Source of the DNA: Flagellimonas_B algarum
GTDB lineage: Bacteria; Bacteroidota; Bacteroidia; Flavobacteriales; Flavobacteriaceae
Assembly: GCF_040513375.1 (NCBI RefSeq)
Contig: NZ_JBEVTG010000005.1
Span: 1 to 64,000 of the forward strand
Direction: 5' to 3'
DNA: 64,000 nucleotides
The notes beneath the pieces were generated by a model. The model was not told the origin of the DNA. It saw only the letters and a list, made by a program, of their open reading frames with translations, and did no database searches. The translations under genes were made by a program, and so were the position numbers. Below, piece by piece: positions 43,934 through 52,318 of this stretch; the first letter of the stretch is position 1, and each line of letters starts with the position of its first letter.

Positions 43934-45181
43934 TCAGAATTTTAAAATTTCTTTCTGCAGCAATTCGAAGGCTTTGTTGACCGACTTCTGCACGATACGT
44001 TCGCGATGGTTACCCATGGTAAACCCTTGGGCGAAAACCCCTTGTGGTGAGGCTATTCCGATAAATACCGTACCTACAGGTGCATCCGAATCCCCCTTTG
44101 TCGGACCGGCATTTCCGGTGGTGGCTATGGCGTAATCGGTCTTGAACAATCGGCTTGCATTTTGGGCCATGGCCATGGCGACTTCCTCGCTAACCACCGA
44201 ATGTTCTGCAACTAGCCGTTCATCGATTCCCAATTGATCGATTTTCGCTTCAGTGGCATAGGCCACCACACTACCTTTGAAATAGTTCGATGCCCCAGGT
44301 ACCATGGTAATCTGATTGGCGATTTTTCCACCGGTAAAACTTTCGGCCGTCGATAGGCTCAATCCCTTTTCGGTAAGTAGTTTACCGATACCGAATTCAA
44401 TACTTTCGTTCTCGGCCACCCCATAGATGATTTCCCCGATCAGGGGGTACATGGCGGCTACGGCCTTCTCGACTTCGTTTTCGAGCAGCTCCCGATCTGG
44501 TCCTTTGGCCGTTAACCGCAACCGGACCCTTCCCAAATTGGGCAAATAAGCCAATTTGATGAATTCGGGCAGCTGTTCCTCCCAGGTTTCCAAGCGGTTG
44601 GCGATCGCACTTTCACCCAAACCATAAGTCATGATGGTCTTGTGAAGGATATGGGGTCTTTCAAAACGCTCGGTAATGCGGTGCAAGACCTCGTTTTTAA
44701 GCAATGCTTTCATCTCAAAAGGGACACCGGGCATGAAGACAAAGACCGACTCGTCCTTTTCGATCCACATTCCAGGAGCGGTACCGTATTGATTGTGCAG
44801 TATGGTAGCTTTCGATGGAACGAGGGCCTGATTGCGGTTTAAATCGGAAATGGGTGTACTGATATAGGTGGCAAACAGCATTTCAATATGCTTTAAGACC
44901 TCTTCGTTGTGTACCAGTGAATCTTCAAAATACCCGCAGAGGGTCTGTTTCGTAATATCGTCTTTGGTAGGACCCAATCCGCCCGTTACCAACACCAATT
45001 TTGAACGTTTATTGGCTTCGGCCAAGGCCATTAAGATATGTTCACGTTCATCTTGCACCGAGGTAATCTGGTAAATCGAAACGCCGATATGGTTAAGGGA
45101 TTTGGCAATAAATGCCGAATTGGTGTCGACGATCTGCCCAATCAATATCTCATCGCCGATCGTAATGATTTCTGCCTGCAT
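43934..45181 (-). CDS. cinA: CinA-family protein (COG1058 plus PncC-like domain)
   Basis: 415 aa. N-terminal molybdopterin-binding-like domain (IITIGDEILIGQIVDTNSAF, LVTGGLGPTKDDIT) acting as a pyridine-nucleotide pyrophosphatase in related proteins; C-terminal nicotinamide mononucleotide deamidase domain (STAESFTGGKIANQI, GSVVAYATEAK, ATTGNAGPTKG). Involved in NAD salvage. Downstream of the Hpt gene with a 77-base gap. Confidence 0.93.
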   Translation of the reverse strand: MQAEIITIGDEILIGQIVDTNSAFIAKSLNHIGVSIYQITSVQDEREHILMALAEANKRSKLVLVTGGLGPTKDDITKQTLCGYFEDSLVHNEEVLKHIEMLFATYISTPISDLNRNQALVPSKATILHNQYGTAPGMWIEKDESVFVFMPGVPFEMKALLKNEVLHRITERFERPHILHKTIMTYGLGESAIANRLETWEEQLPEFIKLAYLPNLGRVRLRLTAKGPDRELLENEVEKAVAAMYPLIGEIIYGVAENESIEFGIGKLLTEKGLSLSTAESFTGGKIANQITMVPGASNYFKGSVVAYATEAKIDQLGIDERLVAEHSVVSEEVAMAMAQNASRLFKTDYAIATTGNAGPTKGDSDAPVGTVFIGIASPQGVFAQGFTMGNHRERIVQKSVNKAFELLQKEILKF

Positions 45182-45258
45182 ACGTGTAGTTCAACCTAGG
45201 GTTTTCCCCTGATGAAGATGGCAAAAATACGTAATGTAATGGATAAAACGCGGCGAGT

Positions 45259-45597
45259 TTAGACGTCGAAGTCCTTTTGGAGCTCACCGATAACCTGTTC
45301 CACGTCGCGTTTGAGCAATGGGAAAATCTGTACGATGGCATCGTAGCTTCCCGAAGTCTTCCCCAAGGTTTCGATTTCAAGGGCTATGGCGCGGGTTTGT
45401 TCCATCCCCAACAAATCGACATTGGGTTTGATCTTGTGCGCGAGCTTGTAAATCTGTTCGTAGTTCTTGGTTTGAATGGCTTGTTCCAAATCATTGAGGT
45501 CGGTAGGTACCTCTTCTAAAAAAACGGATACCACGGAAAGGATGAAATCTTCATCCCCTTCTGCCATTTCGTTGATTTTATCTAAACTGTAAATCAT
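45259..45597 (-). CDS. Histidine-phosphotransfer (Hpt) domain protein
   Basis: 112 aa, all helical. The phosphorylated His is in YKLAHKIKPNVDLLGM (about 51). It would relay phosphate between a hybrid sensor kinase and a response regulator; neither is encoded nearby. Its ATG shares one base with the FAH stop (TAATG). Confidence 0.85.
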   Translation of the reverse strand: MIYSLDKINEMAEGDEDFILSVVSVFLEEVPTDLNDLEQAIQTKNYEQIYKLAHKIKPNVDLLGMEQTRAIALEIETLGKTSGSYDAIVQIFPLLKRDVEQVIGELQKDFDV

Positions 45598-46208
45598 TAT
45601 TTGATGCGGACTGCGAACAGTTCCTTGTCTTCTATTCTTCCTTGAAGGTAATCATTTGGGGACACTTTTCCAACCCCGGCAGGCGTTCCGGTAAACAGAA
45701 TGTCCCCCTTTTTTAGCATAAAATAGGTCGAAACATGGGCGATAAGCTCATCTATTTTCCACAACATCAGGCTGGTATGGCCATTTTGGACGATTTCCCC
45801 ATTTTTTAACAAGGAAAACCCCAGTTCTTGAGTATTTTCGTACATATTTTTGTCTAACCACTTACCGACTACCGCAGAACCATCAAATCCTTTTGCCTTT
45901 TCCCAAGGCAAACCCTTCGCTTTTAGACGCGATTGTAGGTCCCTGGCGGTAAAGTCGATACCCAGTCCGATCTCACTGTAATACTTATGGGCGAACTTGG
46001 GGGCGATGTGCTTGCCAACCTTGTCGATTTTGATCAATAGTTCGACTTCATAATGGATGTTATCGGAAAACTCCGGAATGTAGAAGTCCTGTTCTTTGGG
46101 CAGAATAGCCGAATCGGGTTTGATGAATACCACCGGTTCTTCAGGGCGTTCGTTGGCCAATTCGTCGATATGGGCCGCATAATTGCGTCCGATACAGATC
46201 AATTTCAT
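45597..46208 (-). CDS. Fumarylacetoacetate hydrolase (FAH) family protein
   Basis: 203 aa. FAH fold with metal ligands in HYEVELLIKID and GLGIDFTARDLQ, catalytic loop GFDGSAVVG and the FTGTPAGVG motif. Short single-domain members are oxaloacetate decarboxylases or acylpyruvases; the substrate is not settled. Sits in a minus-strand run esterase-exonuclease-FAH-Hpt-cinA. Confidence 0.88.
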   Translation of the reverse strand: MKLICIGRNYAAHIDELANERPEEPVVFIKPDSAILPKEQDFYIPEFSDNIHYEVELLIKIDKVGKHIAPKFAHKYYSEIGLGIDFTARDLQSRLKAKGLPWEKAKGFDGSAVVGKWLDKNMYENTQELGFSLLKNGEIVQNGHTSLMLWKIDELIAHVSTYFMLKKGDILFTGTPAGVGKVSPNDYLQGRIEDKELFAVRIK

Positions 46209-46217
46209 CGCTGGATT

Positions 46218-46994
46218 TTAAGACAGTTTGTTGTTGAGTTTGCCCAATTTCAATTGGGTCAGTACCTTTTTGGTATATAGCGGAAAATCGGCGTTTAGGA
46301 TCCATCCGAAATAACCAGGTTCCTTTTCGAGCACTTCATCGACTTTTCTCCCCTTGTGTTTGCCGAAAGTGAATATGGGTTCGTTTTGCTTATCGAGACC
46401 TATGAATCCTGCGAAATCAAGCGATTGGCGTCTGGTGGTGAAAGCCGAAAGTTTCTTCACGTCGTTTTCCAGTTCCGGATAACGGTCTAATTGCGCTAAC
46501 AATACTTCATAGGTTGCCATGGTATCGGCACTTGCACTGTGGGCGTCCTCCAGATCCTTATCACAGTAGAACTTATAAGCGGCCCCTAAGGTCCTTTTTT
46601 CCATTTTGTGGAAAATAGTCTGTACATCGACCGAAACCATGGCCTTCATATCGAAATCCACTTCGGCACGCAACATTTCCTCCGCCAACAATGGAATATC
46701 GAAGCGATCCGAATTGAAACCGGCCAAATCGCTATCGCGTATCATCGCATAGATTTCTTTGGACAGTTGTTTGAAGGTCGGCGCATCAGCGACCCGTTCA
46801 TTTGAAATTCCATGTATCCCAACGACTTCGGCGGGAATCTCCATTTCAGGATTCACCAGCCAGGTCTTGCTCTCCCTATTGCCGTTGGGCAGGACCTTTA
46901 ATATGGAAATCTCAACAATTCGGTCTTTGGCCACATTCGTACCGGTGGTTTCCAAATCAAAAAAGCAGAGTGGTTTTTTCAGTTCTAATTGCAT
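46218..46994 (-). CDS. DEDDh 3'-5' exonuclease (DNA polymerase III epsilon-like)
   Basis: 258 aa. Exo I FFDLETTGT, Exo II in GFNSDRFDIPLL and Exo III HSASADTMATYEVL give the full DEDDh set. The C-terminal part (FAGFIGLDKQNEPIFTFGKHKG) is the extra domain seen in many Bacteroidota members. The frame is open to 47111, but ATG 46994 (MQLELKKPLCFFDLE) fits. Nine bases before the FAH gene. Confidence 0.9.
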   Translation of the reverse strand: MQLELKKPLCFFDLETTGTNVAKDRIVEISILKVLPNGNRESKTWLVNPEMEIPAEVVGIHGISNERVADAPTFKQLSKEIYAMIRDSDLAGFNSDRFDIPLLAEEMLRAEVDFDMKAMVSVDVQTIFHKMEKRTLGAAYKFYCDKDLEDAHSASADTMATYEVLLAQLDRYPELENDVKKLSAFTTRRQSLDFAGFIGLDKQNEPIFTFGKHKGRKVDEVLEKEPGYFGWILNADFPLYTKKVLTQLKLGKLNNKLS

Positions 46995-46998
46995 GATG

Positions 46999-47784
46999 TT
47001 ATTTGGTTTGTGAAAATAACCATGGAAGCAGGTCTTTTTCGGCAAAGGCGTTGTCCCAACTATTGTGTCCGATATCGGGATAAAGCGAGTACTTGACCGC
47101 GGCCCCGACACCTTTCAATGCCGTGACCATTCGGGAAGAGTATCCAGGGTCGACCACTTTGTCGGCCCCGCCATGAAATACCCACCAAGCGGGTCGTTTC
47201 AGTTTTTTGGCGATTTTGGGGTTGGCGCCCCCACAAATCGGAAAAGCGGCCGCGAACATTTTCGGATTGCGCCGTACGATCTCAAAAGTACCCATACCCC
47301 CCATGGAAAGCCCACCGACGTACATGCGCCTGCGATCGATTTTGTATTGCTTGCGTAGGGCTTTGATCAAACCTTCCAACAACACCATATCCGTAGTGGG
47401 TGGGGCATTCTCGAAAAAAAGCAACTCCCGCTCATTACCTTCACCCCGAACATCGATTCGGGCCCAACTGCTTCCGGAGGCACATTGCGGAAAAACCACG
47501 ATGGACGGAAAACCTTGACGGATACTTCCCTTTAAAAACAGTTCGGAGCCATGTACCAATTGCGAGGTATTATCATCACCCCGCTCTCCAGAACCATGGA
47601 GTACCAAAATCAAAGGGTACTTTTGGTCGCTATCGAAATTTTCGGGCAGTAATATCCTGTAGGGCAAGCGCGATCCTTCCGATTCGAAGGACCCGACTTC
47701 ATAAGCCTCGGGGTCCTGCGCCATGGCAAGCCCAAAGCTGATGGCCCACAATAAAAACACCTTGACGGGCAGCTGTGGTTTCAT
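46999..47784 (-). CDS. Secreted alpha/beta-hydrolase esterase (phospholipase/carboxylesterase type)
   Basis: 261 aa. Signal peptide MKPQLPVKVFLLWAISFGLAMA. Nucleophile elbow GLSMGGMG, Asp in VFHGGADKVVDPGYS and His in DIGHNSWDNAF complete the triad; the oxyanion region is LVLHGSGERGDD. Related to feruloyl/acetyl-xylan esterase-like exported enzymes; substrate unknown. Start fixed by the signal peptide. Confidence 0.87.
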   Translation of the reverse strand: MKPQLPVKVFLLWAISFGLAMAQDPEAYEVGSFESEGSRLPYRILLPENFDSDQKYPLILVLHGSGERGDDNTSQLVHGSELFLKGSIRQGFPSIVVFPQCASGSSWARIDVRGEGNERELLFFENAPPTTDMVLLEGLIKALRKQYKIDRRRMYVGGLSMGGMGTFEIVRRNPKMFAAAFPICGGANPKIAKKLKRPAWWVFHGGADKVVDPGYSSRMVTALKGVGAAVKYSLYPDIGHNSWDNAFAEKDLLPWLFSQTK

Positions 47785-47828
47785 AAGCCCGAAAGTACTA
47801 AATACTACATCAAAAAGTAGGGATTCGG

Positions 47829-49190
47829 TCAGATTTCCCGGTTGCTGTCCCAAGCTTCGAGATAATCGGCAACGGCCTTGACGAACATTCCGCCCAAAGC
47901 GCCGTTGACTACGCGATGATCATAGCTATGTGACAAGAACATCTTACTCCTGACCGCGATGAAATCACCTTCATCGGTTTCAATAACGGAAGGGATCTTT
48001 CGTATGGCACCCAAGGCCAAGATCCCTACTTGTGGCTGATTGATTATCGGGGTTCCGAAAATACTTCCGAAGCTACCAACATTGGTCACGGTATACGTGC
48101 CTCCTTTTACTTCATCAGGCTTCAGTGCATTGTTACGTGCCCGGCCTGCCAAATCGTTGACGGTCTTCGCCATGCCCACCAAATTCAATTGATCGGCATT
48201 TTTGATAACGGGAACGATGAGATTGCCGTCGGGTAAGGCAGCCGCCATACCAAGGTTGATGTTCTTTTTCTTAATGACGTTATCTCCATCCAAAGAGATG
48301 TTCATCATCGGAAATTTCTTTAACGCCACGGCAACCGCTTCCATGAATATCGGGGTGAAGGTCAATTTTTCACCTTCGCGTGCCTCAAAGGCTTTTTTCA
48401 CCTTATTACGCCAGATGACCACGTTGGTCACGTCCACTTCCACAAAACTTTGCACATGCGCCGAAGTGGCGATGCTCTCGGTCATGTGATGGGCGATGAG
48501 TTTGCCCATTCTGGTCAACGGAATGACCTCATCGTCGGCGCTGACCGAAATCGGGGTCACCGGTTTCGCTTTCACCGGGGCTGCCTGTTCGCTTTGAACC
48601 GGCTTTGCGGGTGCAGCAGCTTCCGCCTTGGGTTCTGGGGCCACTGTAGTACCATTGGTGGAACGTTTGGCCACAAAGGATAAGATATCGTTTTTGGTCA
48701 CCCGTCCTTCCTTACCTGTTCCTGGAAGGGTGTCCAACTCCGCTTGGGTCACCCCTTCTTGTTTGGCGATATTCTTCACCAAGGGGGAATAAAAGCGTTC
48801 AGAGGTGGAACTCACAGGTCCGCTGGGAATGGATGCCGTTTTGACCGATTCCATCTCTTGTTCCAATACGGCGGCTGAAGCCGGTACTTCGACTTGGTTT
48901 TCGGTCTCGACTACAACATCCGGAGCGGTATTGACCACTTCGGCACCACCTTCGATCTCGATGACCGCAACGACCTCACCTACTTTGATGATGTCGTCGA
49001 TTTCAAAACGTTTCTCGACCAACACCCCTTCAACCTCACTAGGTACTTCGGAATCGACCTTATCGGTGGCGATTTCAAAAATGGCTTCATCCATTTCGAT
49101 CGTCTCTCCTACATCTTTCAACCAAGAGGTCAAAGTCGCCTCGGCGACACTTTCCCCCATTTGCGGTAATTTCAATTCAAATTTTGACAT
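47829..49190 (-). CDS. 2-oxoacid dehydrogenase E2 (dihydrolipoyl acyltransferase)
   Basis: 453 aa. Lipoyl domain (1-75, lipoyl Lys in ATDKVDSEV), Pro/Ala/Glu-rich linkers, E3-binding domain (about 135-170, FYSPLVKNIAKQEGVTQAEL) and acyltransferase core. The active-site motif reads DHRVVNGALGG, with Asn where most E2s have Asp (HRxxDG); the His is kept. Probably the branched-chain or 2-oxoglutarate complex. E1 and E3 genes are absent here. A -7 box (TATTTTTG, 49228-49235, minus) lies upstream. Confidence 0.9.
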   Translation of the reverse strand: MSKFELKLPQMGESVAEATLTSWLKDVGETIEMDEAIFEIATDKVDSEVPSEVEGVLVEKRFEIDDIIKVGEVVAVIEIEGGAEVVNTAPDVVVETENQVEVPASAAVLEQEMESVKTASIPSGPVSSTSERFYSPLVKNIAKQEGVTQAELDTLPGTGKEGRVTKNDILSFVAKRSTNGTTVAPEPKAEAAAPAKPVQSEQAAPVKAKPVTPISVSADDEVIPLTRMGKLIAHHMTESIATSAHVQSFVEVDVTNVVIWRNKVKKAFEAREGEKLTFTPIFMEAVAVALKKFPMMNISLDGDNVIKKKNINLGMAAALPDGNLIVPVIKNADQLNLVGMAKTVNDLAGRARNNALKPDEVKGGTYTVTNVGSFGSIFGTPIINQPQVGILALGAIRKIPSVIETDEGDFIAVRSKMFLSHSYDHRVVNGALGGMFVKAVADYLEAWDSNREI

Positions 49191-49274
49191 ATTCTTAATC
49201 AACGTGCCTTATACTGGAATTATTTTGCAAAAATAACAAAAAAAGACCTGTTTTATTGATTTAATTTCACTTAA

Positions 49275-49898
49275 TTATCCATCCGCTTTGATCGAATTTT
49301 CAAACGGAACCCGGTGCAATATGCTCCGTCCCAAGGTCACCTCGTCTGCATATTCGAGTTCATCGCCAACGGAAATTCCCCTCGCAATGGTTGACGTGGC
49401 CACATCGGTGCCCGCGAGCTGTCGAAAAATGTAAAAATTAGTGGTGTCGCCCTCCATCGTCGGGCTCAGGGCGAAAATCAATTCCCGAACACCACCCTTT
49501 TTCACACGTGCGATCAAGGGGGCGATATTCAAGTCTTGTGGGCCCACCCCTTCCATAGGCGATATCTTTCCGCCCAAAACGTGGTATAGGCCCTGGTATT
49601 GGGAGGTATTCTCAATAGCCATGACGTCCCTAACATCTTCAACGACGCAAATCAGGCCTTTATCCCGTTTGGGACTGCTGCAGATCTCACAGATTTCAGT
49701 ATCCGAAATGTTATGGCAATCGCTACAAAACTTGACTTCATCGCGCAGTTTGGAAAGGGCCTCTGTCAAATCGCGCACCTGTTCGCTGGGTCGTCTCAAC
49801 AAATGCAACACCAAACGCAGGGCGGTACGCTTCCCGATACCCGGTAACTGCGCCATTTCATCAACGGCATTCTCCAATAGTTTTGACGAAAAGTCCAT
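49275..49898 (-). CDS. recR: Recombination protein RecR
   Basis: 207 aa. Helix-hairpin-helix N-terminus (LPGIGKRTALRLVLHLL), zinc finger CSDCHNISDTEICEIC, Toprim domain with ICVVEDVRDVMAIE. Acts with RecF and RecO in loading RecA on gapped DNA. Divergent from the symporter; its promoter (TTTG 49939-49942, TAATTTTG 49915-49922, minus) has a slightly short 16-base spacer. Confidence 0.96.
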   Translation of the reverse strand: MDFSSKLLENAVDEMAQLPGIGKRTALRLVLHLLRRPSEQVRDLTEALSKLRDEVKFCSDCHNISDTEICEICSSPKRDKGLICVVEDVRDVMAIENTSQYQGLYHVLGGKISPMEGVGPQDLNIAPLIARVKKGGVRELIFALSPTMEGDTTNFYIFRQLAGTDVATSTIARGISVGDELEYADEVTLGRSILHRVPFENSIKADG

Positions 49899-49977
49899 AC
49901 CAATCCTTCTTCGGCAAAATTACGATTTTACATTTATCCAAAGAGATATTCGTACTTTGCGAACGAATCCATCGCCC

Positions 49978-51438
49978 ATGACCGCAAGTCAGATACTCGT
50001 ACTTATCGCCCTGTATTTTTTGGTGTTGCTCCTGATCTCGTATCTCACGGGGAAAAACGATTCGAACGCCGATTTTTTTAAAGCCGGCAAAAGATCGCCT
50101 TGGTACGTGGTCGCTTTCGGAATGGTAGGTGCCTCGCTTTCGGGGGTGACCTTTATATCGGTACCGGGCTGGGTCGAGGCATCGCAATTCAGTTACTTGC
50201 AAGTCGTTTTGGGCTATTTGGTCGGGTATTTGGTGGTGGCATTTTTGCTCTTACCTATTTATTATCGGTTGAATTTGACTTCGATTTATGAATACCTGCT
50301 CACCCGTTTTGGGTACATGAGCCATAAGACAGGGGCTTTTTTCTTTTTCGTATCACGGGTTTTGGGAGCGGCCTTTCGACTGTATTTGGTCGCCATCGTA
50401 TTGCAGCAATTTGTTTTCGATGATTTCGGCATCCCCTTTGAAATCACAGTGATCATCTCCATTGTATTGATTTGGATCTACACCAATAGAGGGGGCATCA
50501 AAACCATTGTTTGGACCGACACCCTGCAGACCACGTTCATGATCTTGGCGGTGGTGTTGTCGATCATTTTGATCAATCGCGAGCTCGATTGGAGTTTCGG
50601 GGAGTTTCTCGGATCTGACGATTTAAAGGACTACGGTAAATTCTTGTTCACCGAGGATATCTTGGCGCGTAACCACTTTTTAAAGTCCTTTTTAGGGGGT
50701 ATGTTCGTGACCATCTGTATGACCGGTCTTGATCAAGACATGATGCAGAAGAACCTGACCTGTAAAAATTTGCGTGATGCCCAAAAGAATATGGTATCCT
50801 TCAGCGTCGTGTTGGTAGGGGTCACCTTTCTCTTTATGCTTTTGGGCGCCTTGTTGTTCATTTACGCCGAAAGGAACGCCATTGCCATCCCCCTAATGGA
50901 CGGCACGCCCAAAACCGACCTTTTGTTTCCTGAAATCGCTTTGAACAGCGGATTGGGACTGACCCTTTCGATTACCTTTATGTTAGGTCTGATCGCCGCG
51001 GCCTACAGCAGCGCCGACAGTGCCCTGACCTCCTTGACCACATCGTTCTGTGTGGATTTTTTGCAGCTTGAAAAAAAGGCCCCGTCCCTCCAAAAGAAAA
51101 TACGGAAGCAGACCCATGTGTGGATGAGTATCGTCTTGATCATTGTCATCATCGCCTTCAAATACATCTTGAGCAGCAATGTCATCGACAGTCTGCTAAC
51201 CGTTGCAGGTTATACCTACGGGCCTTTATTGGGACTGTTCGCTTTCGGTATTTTCACCGACCATAAGATCAAAGACCGCTATGTCTGGATCGTCGCTTTG
51301 GTAGCTGTCGCGCTCATCAGCATCATCGGCTCTCTGGAACCTGAAATTCTTGGCGGTTATGTATTAGGATACGAATTGCTGCCTTTAAATGGTCTCTTGA
51401 CCTTTTTCGGGCTGTGGTGTATACGCGAAAGGAACTAA
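49978..51438 (+). CDS. Sodium:solute symporter (SSS family)
   Basis: 486 aa, about 13 membrane helices. Family marks: ADFFKAGKRSPWYVVAFGMVG, LSGVTFISVPG, GLDQDMMQKNLTCKN and AAAYSSADSALTSLTTSF. Imports an organic solute with sodium, fitting a marine lifestyle; the substrate is unknown. The raw frame reaches 49441 inside recR, but ATG 49978 (MTASQILVLIALYF) starts the first helix. Confidence 0.9.
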   Translation: MTASQILVLIALYFLVLLLISYLTGKNDSNADFFKAGKRSPWYVVAFGMVGASLSGVTFISVPGWVEASQFSYLQVVLGYLVGYLVVAFLLLPIYYRLNLTSIYEYLLTRFGYMSHKTGAFFFFVSRVLGAAFRLYLVAIVLQQFVFDDFGIPFEITVIISIVLIWIYTNRGGIKTIVWTDTLQTTFMILAVVLSIILINRELDWSFGEFLGSDDLKDYGKFLFTEDILARNHFLKSFLGGMFVTICMTGLDQDMMQKNLTCKNLRDAQKNMVSFSVVLVGVTFLFMLLGALLFIYAERNAIAIPLMDGTPKTDLLFPEIALNSGLGLTLSITFMLGLIAAAYSSADSALTSLTTSFCVDFLQLEKKAPSLQKKIRKQTHVWMSIVLIIVIIAFKYILSSNVIDSLLTVAGYTYGPLLGLFAFGIFTDHKIKDRYVWIVALVAVALISIIGSLEPEILGGYVLGYELLPLNGLLTFFGLWCIRERN

Positions 51439-51794
51439 TATTGACCGGTACCCAAAAGCACCAAGGTACAGGCGATTTCGTAATCGATATCATTTTTTTC
51501 CAGTAGTCGATAAAACTCAGGGTTCTCCGTTCCTGGATTGAAAATGATCCGTCTCGGTGCAAGGGCGATCAGGGCATCGTAGTATTGCTTTTGCAACTCA
51601 CCCCTTAAATATAACGTTACAGTGTCTATATTTGGTAGTTCGCCTAAATTATTCGTTATTTGTATGTCACCGATTTTTCCGGCTCGGATACCGAAGGCGA
51701 CCGTATCCACTTTGTTCTCAAGTAGCCTTCGAACGGCCAAGTTGCTGTAGCGGTTCGGATTCGGTGATGCTCCAAATACCAGGGTAGTCGACAT
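51435..51794 (-). CDS. CoA-binding domain protein (YccU-like)
   Basis: 119 aa. Rossmann fold of the succinyl-CoA-synthetase CoA-binding type: TLVFGASPNPNRYSNLAVRRL and FNPGTENPEFYRLLE. Soluble, single domain; role unknown. Overlaps the symporter stop by four bases. Its upstream region contains, on the other strand, the first ECF-like promoter of the small-RNA region. Confidence 0.85.
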   Translation of the reverse strand: MSTTLVFGASPNPNRYSNLAVRRLLENKVDTVAFGIRAGKIGDIQITNNLGELPNIDTVTLYLRGELQKQYYDALIALAPRRIIFNPGTENPEFYRLLEKNDIDYEIACTLVLLGTGQY

Positions 51795-51800
51795 ATGTTA

Positions 51801-51852
51801 ATTTATATGTTAAACTACATAAAAGTCGTAACGATTTGCAAAAAATAACGTC
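51801..51852 (+). promoter_or_regulatory. ECF-like promoter P1 with conserved upstream box
   Basis: CGTAAC (51827-51832), 16-base spacer, CGTCTTTA (51849-51856). Just upstream (51801-51826) is a box with TATGTTAAA, CT, ACA, AAAAGT blocks that recurs before P2. It points into a stretch without any gene, which ends in a strong terminator at 51937-51971. Confidence 0.6.
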
Positions 51853-51856
51853 TTTA

Positions 51857-51971
51857 CATCGGAACAAGTACAATCATTGGTAAGACTGTATTTTTTTTAT
51901 AGTTAATGGTTAGTGTTTAGTATGGCTTATCAATGGAAAACCCCGACGATCCCGTCGGGGTTTATTTTTTT
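51857..51971 (+). ncRNA. Putative ECF-controlled small RNA 1
   Basis: About 110 bases between promoter P1 and its terminator, with no usable open frame (the longest ATG frame, 17 codons, runs through the terminator). Near the 3' end are TGGTTAGT (51907-51914) and TCAAT (51930-51934), spaced as in the second candidate. A run of eight T (51891-51898) is mid-transcript. Expression is predicted, not shown. Confidence 0.5.
51937..51971 (+). terminator. Orphan intrinsic terminator (small RNA 1)
   Basis: Stem CCCCGACG (51941-51948) with CGTCGGGG (51953-51960), extended by AAA/TTT pairs, then TTTATTTTTTT. It faces the plus strand, where no protein gene precedes it. Confidence 0.88.
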
Positions 51972-52013
51972 GTAAGTACCTGATCGGCAATGGGCCGACC
52001 CTTTATCGGCTGT

Positions 52014-52065
52014 AATTTTATGTTAAAGCTTACAAAAAGTGTAACAAGCTGCCGAAGCTGTCGTC
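52014..52065 (+). promoter_or_regulatory. ECF-like promoter P2 with conserved upstream box
   Basis: TGTAAC (52040-52045), 16-base spacer, CGTC (52062-52065). The 26 bases before it repeat the P1 box with small indels (TATGTTAAA, CT, ACA, AAAAGT). Same strand and same -35/-10 elements as P1, 213 bases further on. Confidence 0.6.
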
Positions 52066-52071
52066 TACTTG

Positions 52072-52300
52072 ATATCATCGATCAACAACGACAAGCCATG
52101 TAAAGAAACATCCTTGCCTATTGGATATTGCCGTTTTCAAGGCCGCAACCAAAGCGGAGCCCAAAGTAACGGCACACAAGACCATTCAGGGCAAGCATCA
52201 CCTATAAACATATTGGCATTCCTTATTTCGGAATATTGGTTGGTTAGTTCTAATAAGGTCTGTCAATAAAAAACCCTGGTCCGTTCGGGCCAGGGTTTAT
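52072..52300 (+). ncRNA. Putative ECF-controlled small RNA 2
   Basis: About 230 bases from P2 to the bidirectional hairpin at 52268-52300. A 66-codon frame from a TTG (52069) exists but has no ATG, no conserved look and odd composition, so I treat this as RNA. TGGTTAGT (52241-52248) and TCAAT (52263-52267) recur just before the terminator as in candidate 1, with 22 against 23 bases between their starts. Confidence 0.42.
52268..52300 (-). terminator. Terminator after fabH, probably bidirectional
   Basis: Stem AAACCCTGG (52271-52279) with CCAGGGTTT (52290-52298), extended inward across TCC/GGG with a GTTC loop. On the minus strand it runs into six T (fabH); on the plus strand TTTATCTTTT could end small RNA 2. 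Confidence 0.85.
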
Positions 52301-52318
52301 CTTTTCCAATTTGGGCAC

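Noticed and set aside
49441..49977. 179-residue extension of the sodium symporter into recR
   Set aside because: The extension is antisense to recR, has no homology-like features, and the ATG at 49978 begins the first membrane helix.
52069..52269. 66-codon frame in the second small-RNA candidate
   Set aside because: It starts with TTG before the predicted transcript start, has no ATG, and its composition does not look like a protein of this genome.
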